This document shows positions 1 through 10,099 of a stretch of DNA of 64,000 nt, in pieces. The stretch's first letter is position 1, and each line of letters opens with the position of its first letter. Location of the stretch: contig WPIO01000038.1 in NCBI GenBank assembly GCA_009760855.2, forward strand, positions 1,081,001 through 1,145,000, read 5' to 3'. The stretch is from Cristatella mucedo (taxonomy: Eukaryota > Bryozoa > Phylactolaemata > Cristatellidae). Both the position numbers and the translations under genes were made by a program. The notes beneath the pieces were generated by a model that was given only the letters and a program-made list of their open reading frames with translations, was not told where the DNA came from and searched no databases.

Positions 1-2460
1 GGCTTTGCCTGTGGCAAAAGCGCACTGCAGCAGCTCTCAGGCTAGCCGCGATATTAGCCCTTGCCGTAGTGGGTCTAACTAGGGCACCTAGAGCAACCCG
101 TAGCGGGCAGACTAGCCAAGAAGAATTGGGTAGGGGGACACATTAGATAACCGGGAGCGGAGCGAGGCGTCAGTTTGACAGAGCGATCCGCTCGGATTAG
201 AATGGAGCTTTGGTCAGACAAAGAGCGGTCAGGACGTGGACCGACTACTGTGCTCCATTAGACAAAGAGCGAAAGGATGGCAAGCTGGCGCAGGAGCCAT
301 CTAATAAATTACTAGCAGAAGCGAATAGGCCGAGGACAGACACCGAGAGCTAGGGGGGGTCAGACAAAAATAGCAGCTACAAGAGGGCAGTGAGTGAGAG
401 TATAAACGAGATGACTGGCTGAGCTCAGGGCTGCAGATTCAGCAGTCGATGCGAGACTACGCCTCGAGAGCACGAGAGTCGAACCTACGGCGACGAACAT
501 CTAAGTGCAACTTAGAATTCGCGGTTGTGTTCTGCCGGCTACTCAGTTAGCTGCTCATATCTTGAGGTGCTGTAGCGGTCCGGCTTCGGGGTCTGGACCA
601 CAGCTAGCGACGCAGACGTGTGGTAGCTTATTGCAGTCGGGCTTCGGGTGTTCTCATGCAGTTAACTCCGTCGGTCCGGTGCTCGCCGCGTAAAGCGCTT
701 TCGCCGGCGCGTAACCACTACTAACAGGCCCACAATAAACTGTTGCTTTTGGCACTCAGTTGTGGCCGCTTGTCTTTTAACTTTGCTGCAGCACTGCACT
801 ACACCGTCCACCGGTTGAGAGCCGGGGCACGAGCCTCTTCGCGGTTATAAAAGCAGTGAATGCAGTCAATTAGTTACCATTTGCTAAAAGGAAGTGATAG
901 AACATTTTAAGCTCTCCAAGCTTGAGAAGCGATGATAGCTTGAGCTCAATAAAGCCTCAGGTTCTGACCTAGGAGACATTTCAAGCTCTTGCCGTCATAA
1001 AATGCTGATATCAGCAACAAACCTTAGTTTCACTTGGCTATAGCCAGCAATCGTACTGCAAGAACTGCCACTACTGGTAGCCACCAGAAGCGATCAGATA
1101 TCCACCGGAAGTAGTTGGCTAGCAATCGAAACAGTGCAGTGTGCAAGCTCCCATCAAATGTAGTCAAAACATTTTAGGGTCTTCTGCTCAAAGGCTGAGA
1201 TCCTGATGAGCCAGTGTAAAGTTTGCCAACGGAGAAATCCAAACTTGACCACTGTTCAGCTCTTACAATCGCTGCCTCTTGGATTTATAGCTTCTTCTGT
1301 TCCTTCACACCTTATTTTGAAGTGCTTTGCAAGTCCATGAACGATAACACATCCGGGTATGATTAACAAGCTTTTCTGGTCGAAGTAAATCCGATGCTGA
1401 AGAGCAGACGTTTATTCACATTTCAAGCCAACTGTTTGATATCAATTACTGTGTTAGCTAGAAAAAAACTAGAATAATACAGCTGGATCTTGTTTGAGTC
1501 GGAAGCACTTGACTAGTGACCTACTGCAATCGGCGACCAGAACGAGAGATTCGAGCAGTGACCAGTGCCCATTCAGCCGACAGGCAGTCGCCCCTGCGTG
1601 TCTGGGCAATATCTGCTCACCTGTCAGCAGCTCATGGCCCCCAGACTGTGATTTATGCTGGCCTGGCCTGTCGATGCCTACAGAATCCTTGGCCTAGTAA
1701 TGGCTTGGTCCTGCCATATGGCCCCCTTAACGGATCGATGCCAGATTTCCAAATTACTGCTCACCTGTGGAAGAATCCCTGTATGCCCCTCAAGCAGGAC
1801 TACTGCTTTCTCTGGCAAACCACTACTTACTGGTTGGTTGAAACTTCACACTCTGGTATCCTCTCGAATCTGCCTGCATATCGGAGGAGCAAACCTAGGT
1901 GCCTGCCCCTGAGTGTGTTGCTATGCAGCTTAATACTGATCAAGGCTGCTGTAGTTAGAGTGTATGCCGGCTCCTCTGATGCGCCTATGCTGTGGCATGG
2001 ACACAGGCCGGTAACCCGCTGGTGGCCAGATGGTGGACTGGAGCAGTGGAGGAGAGGGAAGTCAAGTGGGAGAAGGGGGCGAAGGGAGCTGTGCACCCTT
2101 CGGCTCGGTGCCTTATGCAACAAACAGCCGGGCGTTGTTCATCGGCTGGCTCTCTGATGTGCAAACCAAACTACAAGTGCAAACTCGAATCCTTTAATCG
2201 GTAATTTGAAAAAGGATAAGATGGCTTATATCCAAAACACTCACCAAGCCAGCTTTTGGACAAGTTGACCTTCTGGTATAGACTCTTCTTTCACCTGACG
2301 CACTGGTCGCTGATAGGGGTGTGAACGGTTTCTTCAATTAAGCTGTCACTGCTCGATTCGCGTAATACAGCATCCACTGATCTACCGTGTCTCACGCTCT
2401 CCCATTACGTCGGCTGTGAAAACATAGGCTGCGTTTTTTTAATCAAATCAAGTGCCAAGA
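1..2460. other. No gene recognised; left-edge intergenic sequence
   Basis: Several open frames of 60-213 codons occur at about 505-2204, but they overlap in different frames and strands, show no domain I recognise, and lack convincing splice context. I do not call any of them. The only structured element is the TATA/AATAAA pair described separately at 845-954. Confidence 0.5.
845..954 (+). promoter_or_regulatory. LTR-like TATA box and polyadenylation signal pair
   Basis: A TATA-type motif (TTATAAAAG at about 845-853) is followed about 100 bases later by AATAAA (949-954) and a short downstream stretch. This spacing is what the U3-R boundary of a retroelement LTR looks like, where transcription starts just after the TATA box and polyadenylation follows the hexamer. 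It could equally be a chance pair or a small promoter. I see no gag or pol frame next to it and no second copy in the window, so a solo or broken LTR is only a suggestion. Confidence 0.22.
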
Positions 2461-2466
2461 CTCGTA

Positions 2467-3400
2467 ATATTAATAACACGTCGTGTATATAGCGCCACAA
2501 GAGAGCTTGCACCGTAAATCTAGTTTTTGAAGGAGAGCATCCTAAGCCCTTGGGCAAACCAGGTCAGCATTAAATAATAAATCAACCAACATTGAGAAGA
2601 AATTCGTGCGTCAAAGGCTGTCTTTCAACCTATATCAAGCTTCTTAAAAAGGATTCTTGGACCACTACGCAAGCAATTTGTTGGGTCTATTCTTATTTTA
2701 TAGCGACCGTAAATGAGCTATGCTGCAATATTCCTTTGACTGATCGAAGAGTGCACTTGAAAAAGTGACGTTAGGTTAGAGATTCAAGTACGTCGGTTAC
2801 CGAATGTGCACCGAAGGCCGCATGGTCTTGGAGTGGGCAATTTGAATAATAATAATAACAAGTATTTTATATAGTGTCACAAGAGAGCTTACACCTTATA
2901 ACAGTAAAAGCAAAAATACATTTGATAAAGCCCCCCAAAGAGAACTCAATCTCTTTCTAGGCACTTTACATTTGCTGCAAGGAAAACCCAATCATATAGT
3001 GAATGGAAATATCATGCTTGATAAATAACATGAATAACATGGTTAAGGGACCTTGACCTAAGTTTTCGAAGGAAAGCATCATATTCCATTAGCAAACCAG
3101 GTCAGTATGAAACATAAACATACCTACGTAAGGAAAACATTCGTGCGTCAACGGCTGTCATACAAGTTATGTCAAGCATCTGAAAAGAGATTTTTAGACC
3201 ACTACACGAGCTTATCGTTACCACGAGTCTCATTACATAGCAACGATAAATGAGCTATGCTGCAATATCCGTTTGACTGATCGAGGAGTGCACTTACGGA
3301 AGTGACATTAGGCTAGATATTCAACTATGTTACATACTAATAATAATAATAGTAATGCACTTGATACAGCGCCCTCACGTAACTTAATCTCTTTCTAGGT
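2467..3400. repeat. Diverged tandem duplication, about 380-500 bp units
   Basis: Two clearly related units lie side by side: about 2467-2845 and about 2846-3335, with the start of a third at about 3336. Shared landmarks include a block with GAGCTATGCTGCAATAT (near 2714 and 3250), the phrase AACCAGGTCAG, and an ATTCGTGCGTCAA block. Each unit opens with a TAATAATAATAA run. The second unit is longer because a LINE 3' end (about 2905-3055) sits inside it. The units differ at many positions, so the duplication is old. Confidence 0.6.
2905..3055 (-). mobile_element. LINE-1A (L2/CR1-like) 3' end fragment
   Basis: This matches the 3' terminal region of the LINE described at 3768-7560, in the same minus orientation: the tail hairpin (arms around TTTCTAGGCAC), the CATTTGCTGCAA block and the ATCATGCTTGATAAA block. 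It is a 5'-truncated insert within the duplicated unit. Confidence 0.7.
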
Positions 3401-3480
3401 GCTTTACATTTGCTGCAAAGAAAAATGCAATCGAGTGGTGAGTAAAATCATGCTTGATAAACAAAAACTTGGGTGACATG
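3340..3480 (-). mobile_element. LINE-1A 3' end fragment
   Basis: A second short 3' fragment of the same LINE, minus orientation, starting at an (ATA)n run (the reverse complement of its ATT tail) and ending after the ATCATGCTTGATAAA block. Only about 140 bases remain. Confidence 0.7.
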
Positions 3481-4078
3481 TTGACTTCCGAATGTGTACC
3501 GAAAGCAGCTTGGCCGTCGAGTGGTCAATTGAAAACTCTCCTTCGGAACAACTTCTTCACCTCTGTGGCTTTGTTTAATTACGAACGGAAGTATGTTCAA
3601 TTAAACAAGCCATCTCAGTTCTTGCTGGCAGAAATCACGGCCACTAATTACTAGGACCTACGGTGTGCGATAACTGTAAACAAAATTACAAGGCACTTTA
3701 CTGGGTTACGAAACAGATGCCTATTGCTTGTGCACTTGGTCACGAGTAGTTCTGTGCTTAACATTAATAATAACAACCATATTACACTTGATAAAGCGCC
3801 CTCAGAGAACTCAATCTCTTTCTAGGCGCTTTACATCTGCTGCAAAGGTAAACGCAATTGTATGGTGAGTAATATCATGCTTGATAAACAACATGAATAA
3901 CATGGTTAGTGGTGACATGCACAGGGTCAGCATGCAAGTATGGTTAGTGGCAGCATGCACAGTGTCAGCACGCAAAAGACATAAAGGACAAATCACAGGG
4001 ACCATATAAATGCAGTCCTAAATAGGTATGTCTTTTAAGTTCTTTTTTAATGTGGTCAGCTCAGGGGATTTTTTGACG

Positions 4079-5640
4079 CTAGTCAGGGGGGTTCCAGGCT
4101 TTGGGAGCATACGAACTAAATGCATGGTCTCCAAAGGATTTGAGGTTTGTACGACGTCTTGGTAGACTGTTGGATTCCGAAAAGCAGGTGGTACGATGCT
4201 TAGCCTGGTGGGGGATTAGATCTGAGAGATAGGATGGAGCCGAAGACTGAAGTGACCTAAAAGTGAGAAACAAGACCTTAAATTCAATCCGTTGCTTGGC
4301 TGGTAGCCAGTGCAGGTAGGCGAGAAGTGGTGTGATGTGGTAACTGCGATGCTCACGAGAGGAAAGCCTAGCTGTGGAGTTTTGCACCAGCTGCAATGCC
4401 CTGATGGCACATGCCGGGAGGCCAGTGAGCAGTGAGTTGCAGAAGTCGAGACAGGATGTCACGAATGCATGGTCCAACTTAGACGTGGGATCCTAATCTA
4501 AAAAAGCCTGAATTTTAGCAATGTTATGTAGCTAAAAGTAGGCAGATTTGACTGTGGAGCTGATGTGGTCGTCTAACGAGAGGTCACTTGGGAACATGAT
4601 ATCCATATTTTGAGCTGATTCAACAGGAGATAAGCTGGCAGAGCCAATTTTGAGCGTCAGCCTTTACAATTTCTGAATCACACTGGGTTTTCCCATAACT
4701 AGTAAGTTAGTTTTATCAGCGTTTAGTCTTAGAAAATTTGCTGCTATCCGTGTGCGGATTTCATTAATACATGCAGCAATAGAGTTGAGAGAATTTGAGA
4801 TGCTCGAAGGCTGCGAGGGATCAAAGCAAAGATACAACTGATTGTCATCTGAATAGAAGTGAAATCCTAGATTGGGCTCGGCAATCACATCAGCAAGAGG
4901 AAGAGTATAAACCGTGAACAGAACCTGAGCAAGCACGGACCCCTTCGGTACCCCATATTTCAGAGGTACTGTAGTTCGGTTCATACATCAGAGAGCCAGC
5001 CGACGAACAACACCAACGGTTGATTGCTCAAGGCACGGAGCCGGAATATTCACGACTGCCTTCTTCCCCTTCTCACACTAGAGTCTCTTTCCTTGACTCC
5101 AGCTGTCCCTTGGCCGAACCCGATGATGAATCCACCATATGTTCACTAGCTGGTTATTGGCCTGTGTCAATGCCTCGCGACAAGCTGACCACAGCTGCGC
5201 ACTGTCCTCTCTCGGGGATGCTCCCACCAGCTGTTGAGGAAAGGAGAGGTACCAACCTGAATGCAATCGAACTATAGTTACCTCAGATGATCTTCGTCCA
5301 TTCACGTCAATACTCTGGATTCTCCCACTGAGATAGGACTTGAACCACTGCAGAGCAGTGCCGGTGATGCCTAGACGAGATGCGAAGCGTTCTAGAAGAA
5401 CTTTGTGATCAATAGTATCAAAAGCTGCCGAAAGATCGAGCAAAACAAGCAGAGACACTCTACCCAAGTCTGCATTCCTAAGTAGGTCGTTGTATACCCT
5501 AAGCAAGGCTGACTCTGCGTAGTGCTTAGCTCTAAAGCCAGACTGGAACTTACTAGCAAGGTAAGAAGTTTCGATATAAGAATTCAGCTGCTCCGCGACA
5601 ACCCGTTCTAGTGTCTGTGATAAGAATGGTAGAAGAGAGA
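4079..5640 (-). pseudogene. LINE-1A reverse transcriptase domain (broken, MITE-interrupted)
   Basis: Read on the minus strand, RT motifs appear in order. A block with LDLSAAFDTIDH (about 5430) is the catalytic motif A region. The frame is then cut by a roughly 310 bp insertion (4969-5278). It resumes with GVPKGSVLAQVLFTVYT and the active-site region FHFYSDDNQLYLC (about 4855). The C-terminal part (4477-4079) carries the conserved LDFCNSLLTGLPACAIR block seen in every copy. Stops and frame changes make this a pseudogene. Confidence 0.8.
4969..5278. mobile_element. Small MITE inserted in the LINE reverse transcriptase, TA target duplication
   Basis: The sister LINE copy at 57241-57320 shows the uninterrupted site (GAGGTACCTC). 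Here the site is split, leaving a TA on each side (4967-4968 and 5279-5280). The insert has imperfect inverted ends: left CTGTAGTTCGGTT, and right, on the opposite strand, ACTATAGTTCGATT. It contains no transposase-like frame. About 310 bp, short inverted ends and a TA duplication fit a Tc1/mariner-type non-autonomous element, although the superfamily is inferred only from the TA. Confidence 0.65.
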
Positions 5641-6285
5641 TGGGCAGTAGTTGCTTAAGTTTTCTTGGTCTAATGTTTATTTCTTGAGAAGTGGCCTGAC
5701 TAAAGCTTTTCTGAAAGGTTCTGGGACAAAACCTTAGGCTAATGAATGCTAACGATGTTAGTTACGCATGGCAGCAGCAGATCATTGCAACGTCGGAGCA
5801 GGACAGTGGGAATAGAGTCCAGAGGACTTGTTGTCTTCTTTGTTTGGGATGCGAACTTCAGGACTAGATCAGTAGTGACCTGCTTAAATTTAGACATTGA
5901 GGTGCAGCCGGGAATCGGGGAACAGCAATCTGGTGGGAGGTTGTCATCGTAGGGATGGACTTCCTAATCTTGTCTATCTTCGGCATTAGGAATCGAGAGA
6001 AGCAATCGGCTAGATCATCACAAGGATCATCAGGTAAGGAGCTTATCTGAGTGCAGTTGAGGATATTGTTTATCGTCGATATCAGCATTTTGGGATTGTG
6101 CATCTGTGTTTCAACAATGTTTTCATAGAAGCTAAACTTGGCCTTTGCTAGGATCGATTGGTACGACCTACCACAGTCTTCATATGCCAGTCGATAGATA
6201 GTCAGTCCTAATCTTTTGTATGCTTTTTCAAGCTTTTGCTTAAGAGACCTGGCTACTTTAATGTCTGTGGTAAACCATAGGCCAT

Positions 6286-7183
6286 CTAGGCGAGGGTGCA
6301 CAGTGCATTTGTCAGAGGTGCAAACTCGTCGAGCGTGTCAGCTAGTGTTGTGTTGTCGCTATCTACCAATGATGACAGATCGGAAGGAGGGCTGAGCAGC
6401 AGAGTTGAAGCGGATATTTTCGCACGGACTGCATCGATGTCAAGGGTCTTGAGGTTTCGCGATTCACAGTTTACTTTAGAGGATGAGGTGGGCACACACT
6501 GTAGATTGATTGAGATCTGAATGTGGCCAGATAAGCAGGATTTGGTAATGATTGGTGATGATAAAGTGCAGTTGCATGAGAAAATCTGGTCGAGTGTGTG
6601 ACCTTTAATGTGAGTAGGGCCATGCACATGAGCCACGAGAGACATTGAGTCAGTCGATGCACGAAATTTGGTGCTGAAAGCATCAGCTATGTTATCAACG
6701 GGAACGTGGAAATCATCCATAACGAGAAAGGATCGATTTCTTGCTCACTGAATCGATACGAGATCAGAAATCTGAGATAAAGGAGCATTTGGTATCTGGT
6801 GGGCGAAAGACTACTGCCACTATCGGTAGCTTGTTTTGTGATGAGACCAAGACAATTGATTCAAACGACTGCTTTGAGGAAACTGCAAATGGCTTGAAGT
6901 TGAATTTCGAGCCCACGATAATAGAAACTCCACCTCCAGTTTTGATTGATCTAGGGTGATGAAAAAATGAGAAACCGGATGGGGTGGTGTCTTTAATTGT
7001 CGGGCAGTTTATCAATTTTAGCCAAGTTTCAGTTAGAGAGAGCAGGATGATACCATTTTCAGAAATAAGGTTGCTTATTATAAGAGGTTTATTGCACATT
7101 GAGCGAGGATTCCAAAGGCAAGCGTTGAGTCTGGCAAATGGAGTTACAACAGGCCTGATAACCAATAAGATAGAGAGATTCAA
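6286..7183 (-). pseudogene. LINE-1A endonuclease domain (broken)
   Basis: Two overlapping minus-strand frames (7183-6764 and 6720-6286) together carry an exonuclease-endonuclease-phosphatase fold of the type used by L2/CR1/Jockey LINEs to nick target DNA. The first frame has the N-terminal NPRSMCNK region, the catalytic-type TETWL block and a GGGVSIIV strand. The second has a THIKGHTLDQIF block and the SGH motif. A frameshift near 6760 separates them. This is one part of the polyprotein whose RT lies at 4080-5640. Confidence 0.75.
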
Positions 7184-7820
7184 AGTGACACATTTGGGGA
7201 GCGTGCTGAGTGGTTTGAGACAATTATAGGAATACCAACGAGCGGGTACTCAGCTGGCAGTTTCTGCCCAACGGGCGGTCGGAGCTGGCCGTTTCGGCCA
7301 CCGCGGCGGCTTCGGGGTGCTTTTCTTTTGTTGATGCATAGTTCAAGAATCTTAGCAACAACATTAATATCTAGGAATGCATTTATCTACGATGACGAAG
7401 CGATAACAGCTGCTGACGATCATAACTAACATGCAAGTTACTAGCGCCTGCATAGCTAAGGCAGCCGCCTGCTTTGGAGACCCAGCAGCCCGAAGCGATA
7501 AGCGTTTTGATATCCATAGGCATGTAATGTCTTACGCGCTACGGACAAATAAAAATCAGAATAACTTTAAGCAGGTTATTTTTAAACAGGTTACAACTTA
7601 CCTAGAGTACGTTTCAGTCCGTACTCCCTCTTGATGGCCACTAGCCAGCACTAACGGACTTGACACGAGCGCTTCTGAAGGCGTTCTGTTGACGTGATTC
7701 TCGTTGAGCCTCGATGCGGTCAACTGCAAGAGAAACCAGCAACGGGTAAGCTAAATGGCAACATGTTCGTGCTGCGGTTTAATGGCGATTCATGTGTCTG
7801 GCCGATCGTCGCTCAGCTAT

Positions 7821-8015
7821 CTACTGAGAGCCGACGTACATGTTCAACTCGCTGGCTTTTCTCAACAGCAGGAACAGTCCTAGTAGGAGGAAGGAAAGGA
7901 CGAGGAGGAAGGAAGTGACAGTGCAGACAACAATCAGGATCAACTCCAGCTTTCTGACGGGCTGAGGAACACTGTGAATCAATAGTAGGATGAGAAAGTT
8001 GACGGTGTTTTCCAT
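7821..8015 (-). CDS. Hypothetical small membrane protein (or chance ORF)
   Basis: A 64-codon minus-strand frame starts at an ATG at 8015. Its product would have a hydrophobic N-terminus and one strongly hydrophobic segment of about 25 residues (residues about 28-52, rich in L, V, F), with a basic residue on either side (VRK before, RKA after). That is a plausible single-pass membrane layout. I recognise no family and see no clear promoter or splice sites. The frame extends upstream to 8138 with a different, unremarkable sequence. A chance ORF is at least as likely as a gene. Confidence 0.15.
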   Translation of the reverse strand: MENTVNFLILLLIHSVPQPVRKLELILIVVCTVTSFLLVLSFLLLGLFLLLRKASELNMYVGSQ

Positions 8016-8438
8016 GAAAGACGGCAACCTTCTACTTAAATACAAAGCATTTGCAGATTTGCATAACATTTTAAAATGTATCTTTAAATGTCGGCAATGC
8101 CTCGCGACTGAAAAATTGAACTCTCTGTGCAGCTTCACACCAATAGTTAACTGCAGCAGAAATTTAAAAAAAGCGAAGGCCCTACCTGCTCATTACGGCG
8201 TTGTTCCTCACGGTTGTCTGAAAAAGCATCCGTCAGGATTAAATACCCGGCCTCCAAGTTTGACTTCCGTTTTCAAACATCAGTGACATAGGGATGGATG
8301 TATTTCAGACGTGAAAGACAAACCAACAAGCATTAGTCAATGTGGGAAACAGTAGGGTGTGCCTATCAAAAAAACGGCATTAGCCGGGTCAGCCAGTGGC
8401 CGCCTGAGCTGTTTTTTGGGCTTAAGCTTTCTCGGTTC

Positions 8439-8442
<4 letters not shown>

Positions 8443-8525
<83 letters not shown>

Positions 8526-8565
8526 CCCTCTCTATCTGTCTCTGTGTGTGTCTGTCAGTCAGTCA

Positions 8566-8599
<34 letters not shown>

Positions 8600-8739
8600 G
8601 CCTCTGTCTCTCTCTCTCTCTCACTCTGTACCTCCCCTCTCTCTCTCTCTGTCTCTGTGCCTCTCCCTCTCTCTGTCTCTCTGTCTCTGCCTCCCTCTCT
8701 CTGTCTCTCTCTGCCTCTGTCTCTCTCTCTCACTCTGTG

Positions 8740-8835
<96 letters not shown>

Positions 8836-8868
8836 CCTCTCTCTGTCTCTTCCTCTCTCTCTGTAGCC
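8443..8868 (+). repeat. Long CT-dominated polypyrimidine tract
   Basis: About 425 bases of nearly pure pyrimidine on the plus strand: long perfect (CT)n blocks at 8443-8520 and 8738-8830, joined by a mixed zone with CTGT, CTCC and CAGT interruptions. Every reading frame through it is open (repeats of Leu-Ser or Glu-Arg), which produces false ORFs. It is a microsatellite, not a gene. Confidence 0.95.
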
Positions 8869-9067
8869 CTAGCTCTCTTGTGTCTGTGGAATTGTTTCTT
8901 CGCATGCTTAGGTGCACTAAAACTGTCAACGTTATTCATCACTATTCATTGATTTTATTTTGCTTGCGCATATGTTATTAAAAGTCTCTCGGTGTATTGA
9001 TATTCTTATGACGTAGAATTTTCATCCCATGGAACTGGAAAAAGTTGCAAATTGTTAAAAATTGCTT

Positions 9068-9200
9068 GCCGAGCTAGTTTGGTCCAGCGATTAAGGTGCT
9101 CGCCCTAACAAAGGTCTGGCTGAGGTCGTGGGCTCGAGGCATATGTGAAGCGCCTGAATAGAGATTAGGTTCTCTTGGGGCGCTATATAAATAAATTAAA
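9068..9200 (+). mobile_element. SINE-1 (tRNA-derived, LINE-tailed)
   Basis: The head resembles a class II tRNA (Leu/Ser type): an A-box-like region GCGATTAAGGTGCTCG and a B-box-like region GGTCGTGGGCTCGAG, typical RNA polymerase III internal promoter elements. The tail contains GTGAAGCGCCTGAATAGAG and GGGGCGCTATATAAATAAA, forming the same nested hairpin as the LINE-1A 3' end. Five other copies are annotated in this window. Confidence 0.85.
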
Positions 9201-9209
9201 TTTTTTTTA

Positions 9210-9865
9210 ATGGTGAGCATGCAGTATTCGCAACACCCGACCTAGAAGGCAAGTCAAGTCACGTTTACTGGCAAAAGATTGCTTTATGGCGAATAGCTTT
9301 TAGCTAGTCGTTAATTTTATCGTTGAGACACAATATAACGGTGTACAAAATATAATCCAGGTTAAGAGGCGCTGTGTCTTGTTTAGGCATCCGAGGTGAC
9401 AGCGACGTGGACCACATAGCTCGAGGCGTTCTCGCGGCTGTCATGAAGGAGGCAAGAGACCGTCGGGTAATGATTCACCTTTATTTAACAAGCTTACGCG
9501 CGCCCCGGTGTCCGACGAATGACCGCAATCCACTCTAAATAGGCTAAAATCAACCAGCAATTAGCGTGGCCGATATCAAACTTTGAGGGCTGATAGTGTA
9601 GCACACGTTCACTTGTATCTATCCACCAAATTCCACGTCATTGTGCCCACGAGCACTTATTCAATTGAGCTTCAACGCCGGAGGCCTGTACCGGAATCCA
9701 GTTTTGTTCCCTTCAAATCCACCACAAATCAGCTGTACTAAGCCAAGGCTGTGGAATGCCGGCGACGTGTGTTTCTAGCTTACCACTAGGTCTGCCTCGT
9801 CCGGTACGATTGCTCGCCTCACATCCCGATATAATGACTTGAGTTGAGTATCAACACTAACGAAG
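9210..9865. other. No gene recognised
   Basis: About 650 bases between a SINE and a LINE 3' end. I find no long frame, no domain and no repeat shared with the rest of the window. Confidence 0.5.
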
Positions 9866-9869
9866 GATA

Positions 9870-10098
9870 GCTTTTTGTATGCGTGCTGACACTGTGCATG
9901 CTGTCCACTAACCACATTTGCATGCTGACCCTGTGCATGTCACCCCTAACCATATTATTCATTTTGTTTATTTTTCAAGCATTGTTTTACTTACCATTCA
10001 ATTGCGTTTCCCTTTGCAGCAAATGTAAAGCGCCTAGAAAGAGATTAGGTTCTCTGAGGGCGCTTTATCAAGTGCATTACTATTATTATTACTATTAT
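9870..10098 (+). mobile_element. LINE-1A 3' end, plus strand
   Basis: A 5'-truncated LINE copy that retains only the 3' untranslated region: CACTGTGCATGCTG, GACCCTGTGCATGTCACC, the CAGCAAATGTAAAG block, the nested hairpin (outer arms 10027-10034 and 10059-10066, inner arms 10040-10044 and 10051-10055) and an ATT-type tail. The hairpin arms are perfectly complementary here, so this is a good reference copy for the tail structure. Confidence 0.85.
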
Positions 10099-10099
10099 T

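Larger units (their letters stand above)
3768..7560 (-). mobile_element. LINE-1A: nearly full-length, broken L2/CR1-like non-LTR retrotransposon
   Basis: This is the most complete LINE in the window and is read on the minus strand. From its 5' side it has a short basic N-terminal region (about 7560-7290), an apurinic-type endonuclease (about 7180-6290) and a reverse transcriptase (about 5640-4080). A 3' untranslated region with CATGCTGAC-type repeats follows, then a nested hairpin and an ATT-rich tail at about 3768. Endonuclease signs include a TETWL block, GGGVSIIV and a late SGH motif. The RT keeps the palm context but reads YSDD where sister copies read YADD. Frameshifts, stops and a MITE insertion (4969-5278) make it inactive. 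Clade assignment (L2 or CR1) rests on domain layout and the short simple-repeat tail. Confidence 0.85.

Noticed and set aside
1494..2204. Overlapping ORFs of 67-213 codons near the left edge
   Set aside because: The frames conflict on both strands, and there is no domain, splice context or repeat support.
8340..8981. Long overlapping ORFs (up to 213 codons) of Leu-Ser or Glu-Arg repeats
   Set aside because: They are translations of the (CT)n tract in several frames and have no non-repeat domain.
9068..9140. tRNA genes at the SINE heads (here and at 13012, 47092, 57029, 61072)
   Set aside because: A- and B-box-like sequences are present but no complete cloverleaf forms, and each is followed by the same SINE tail.
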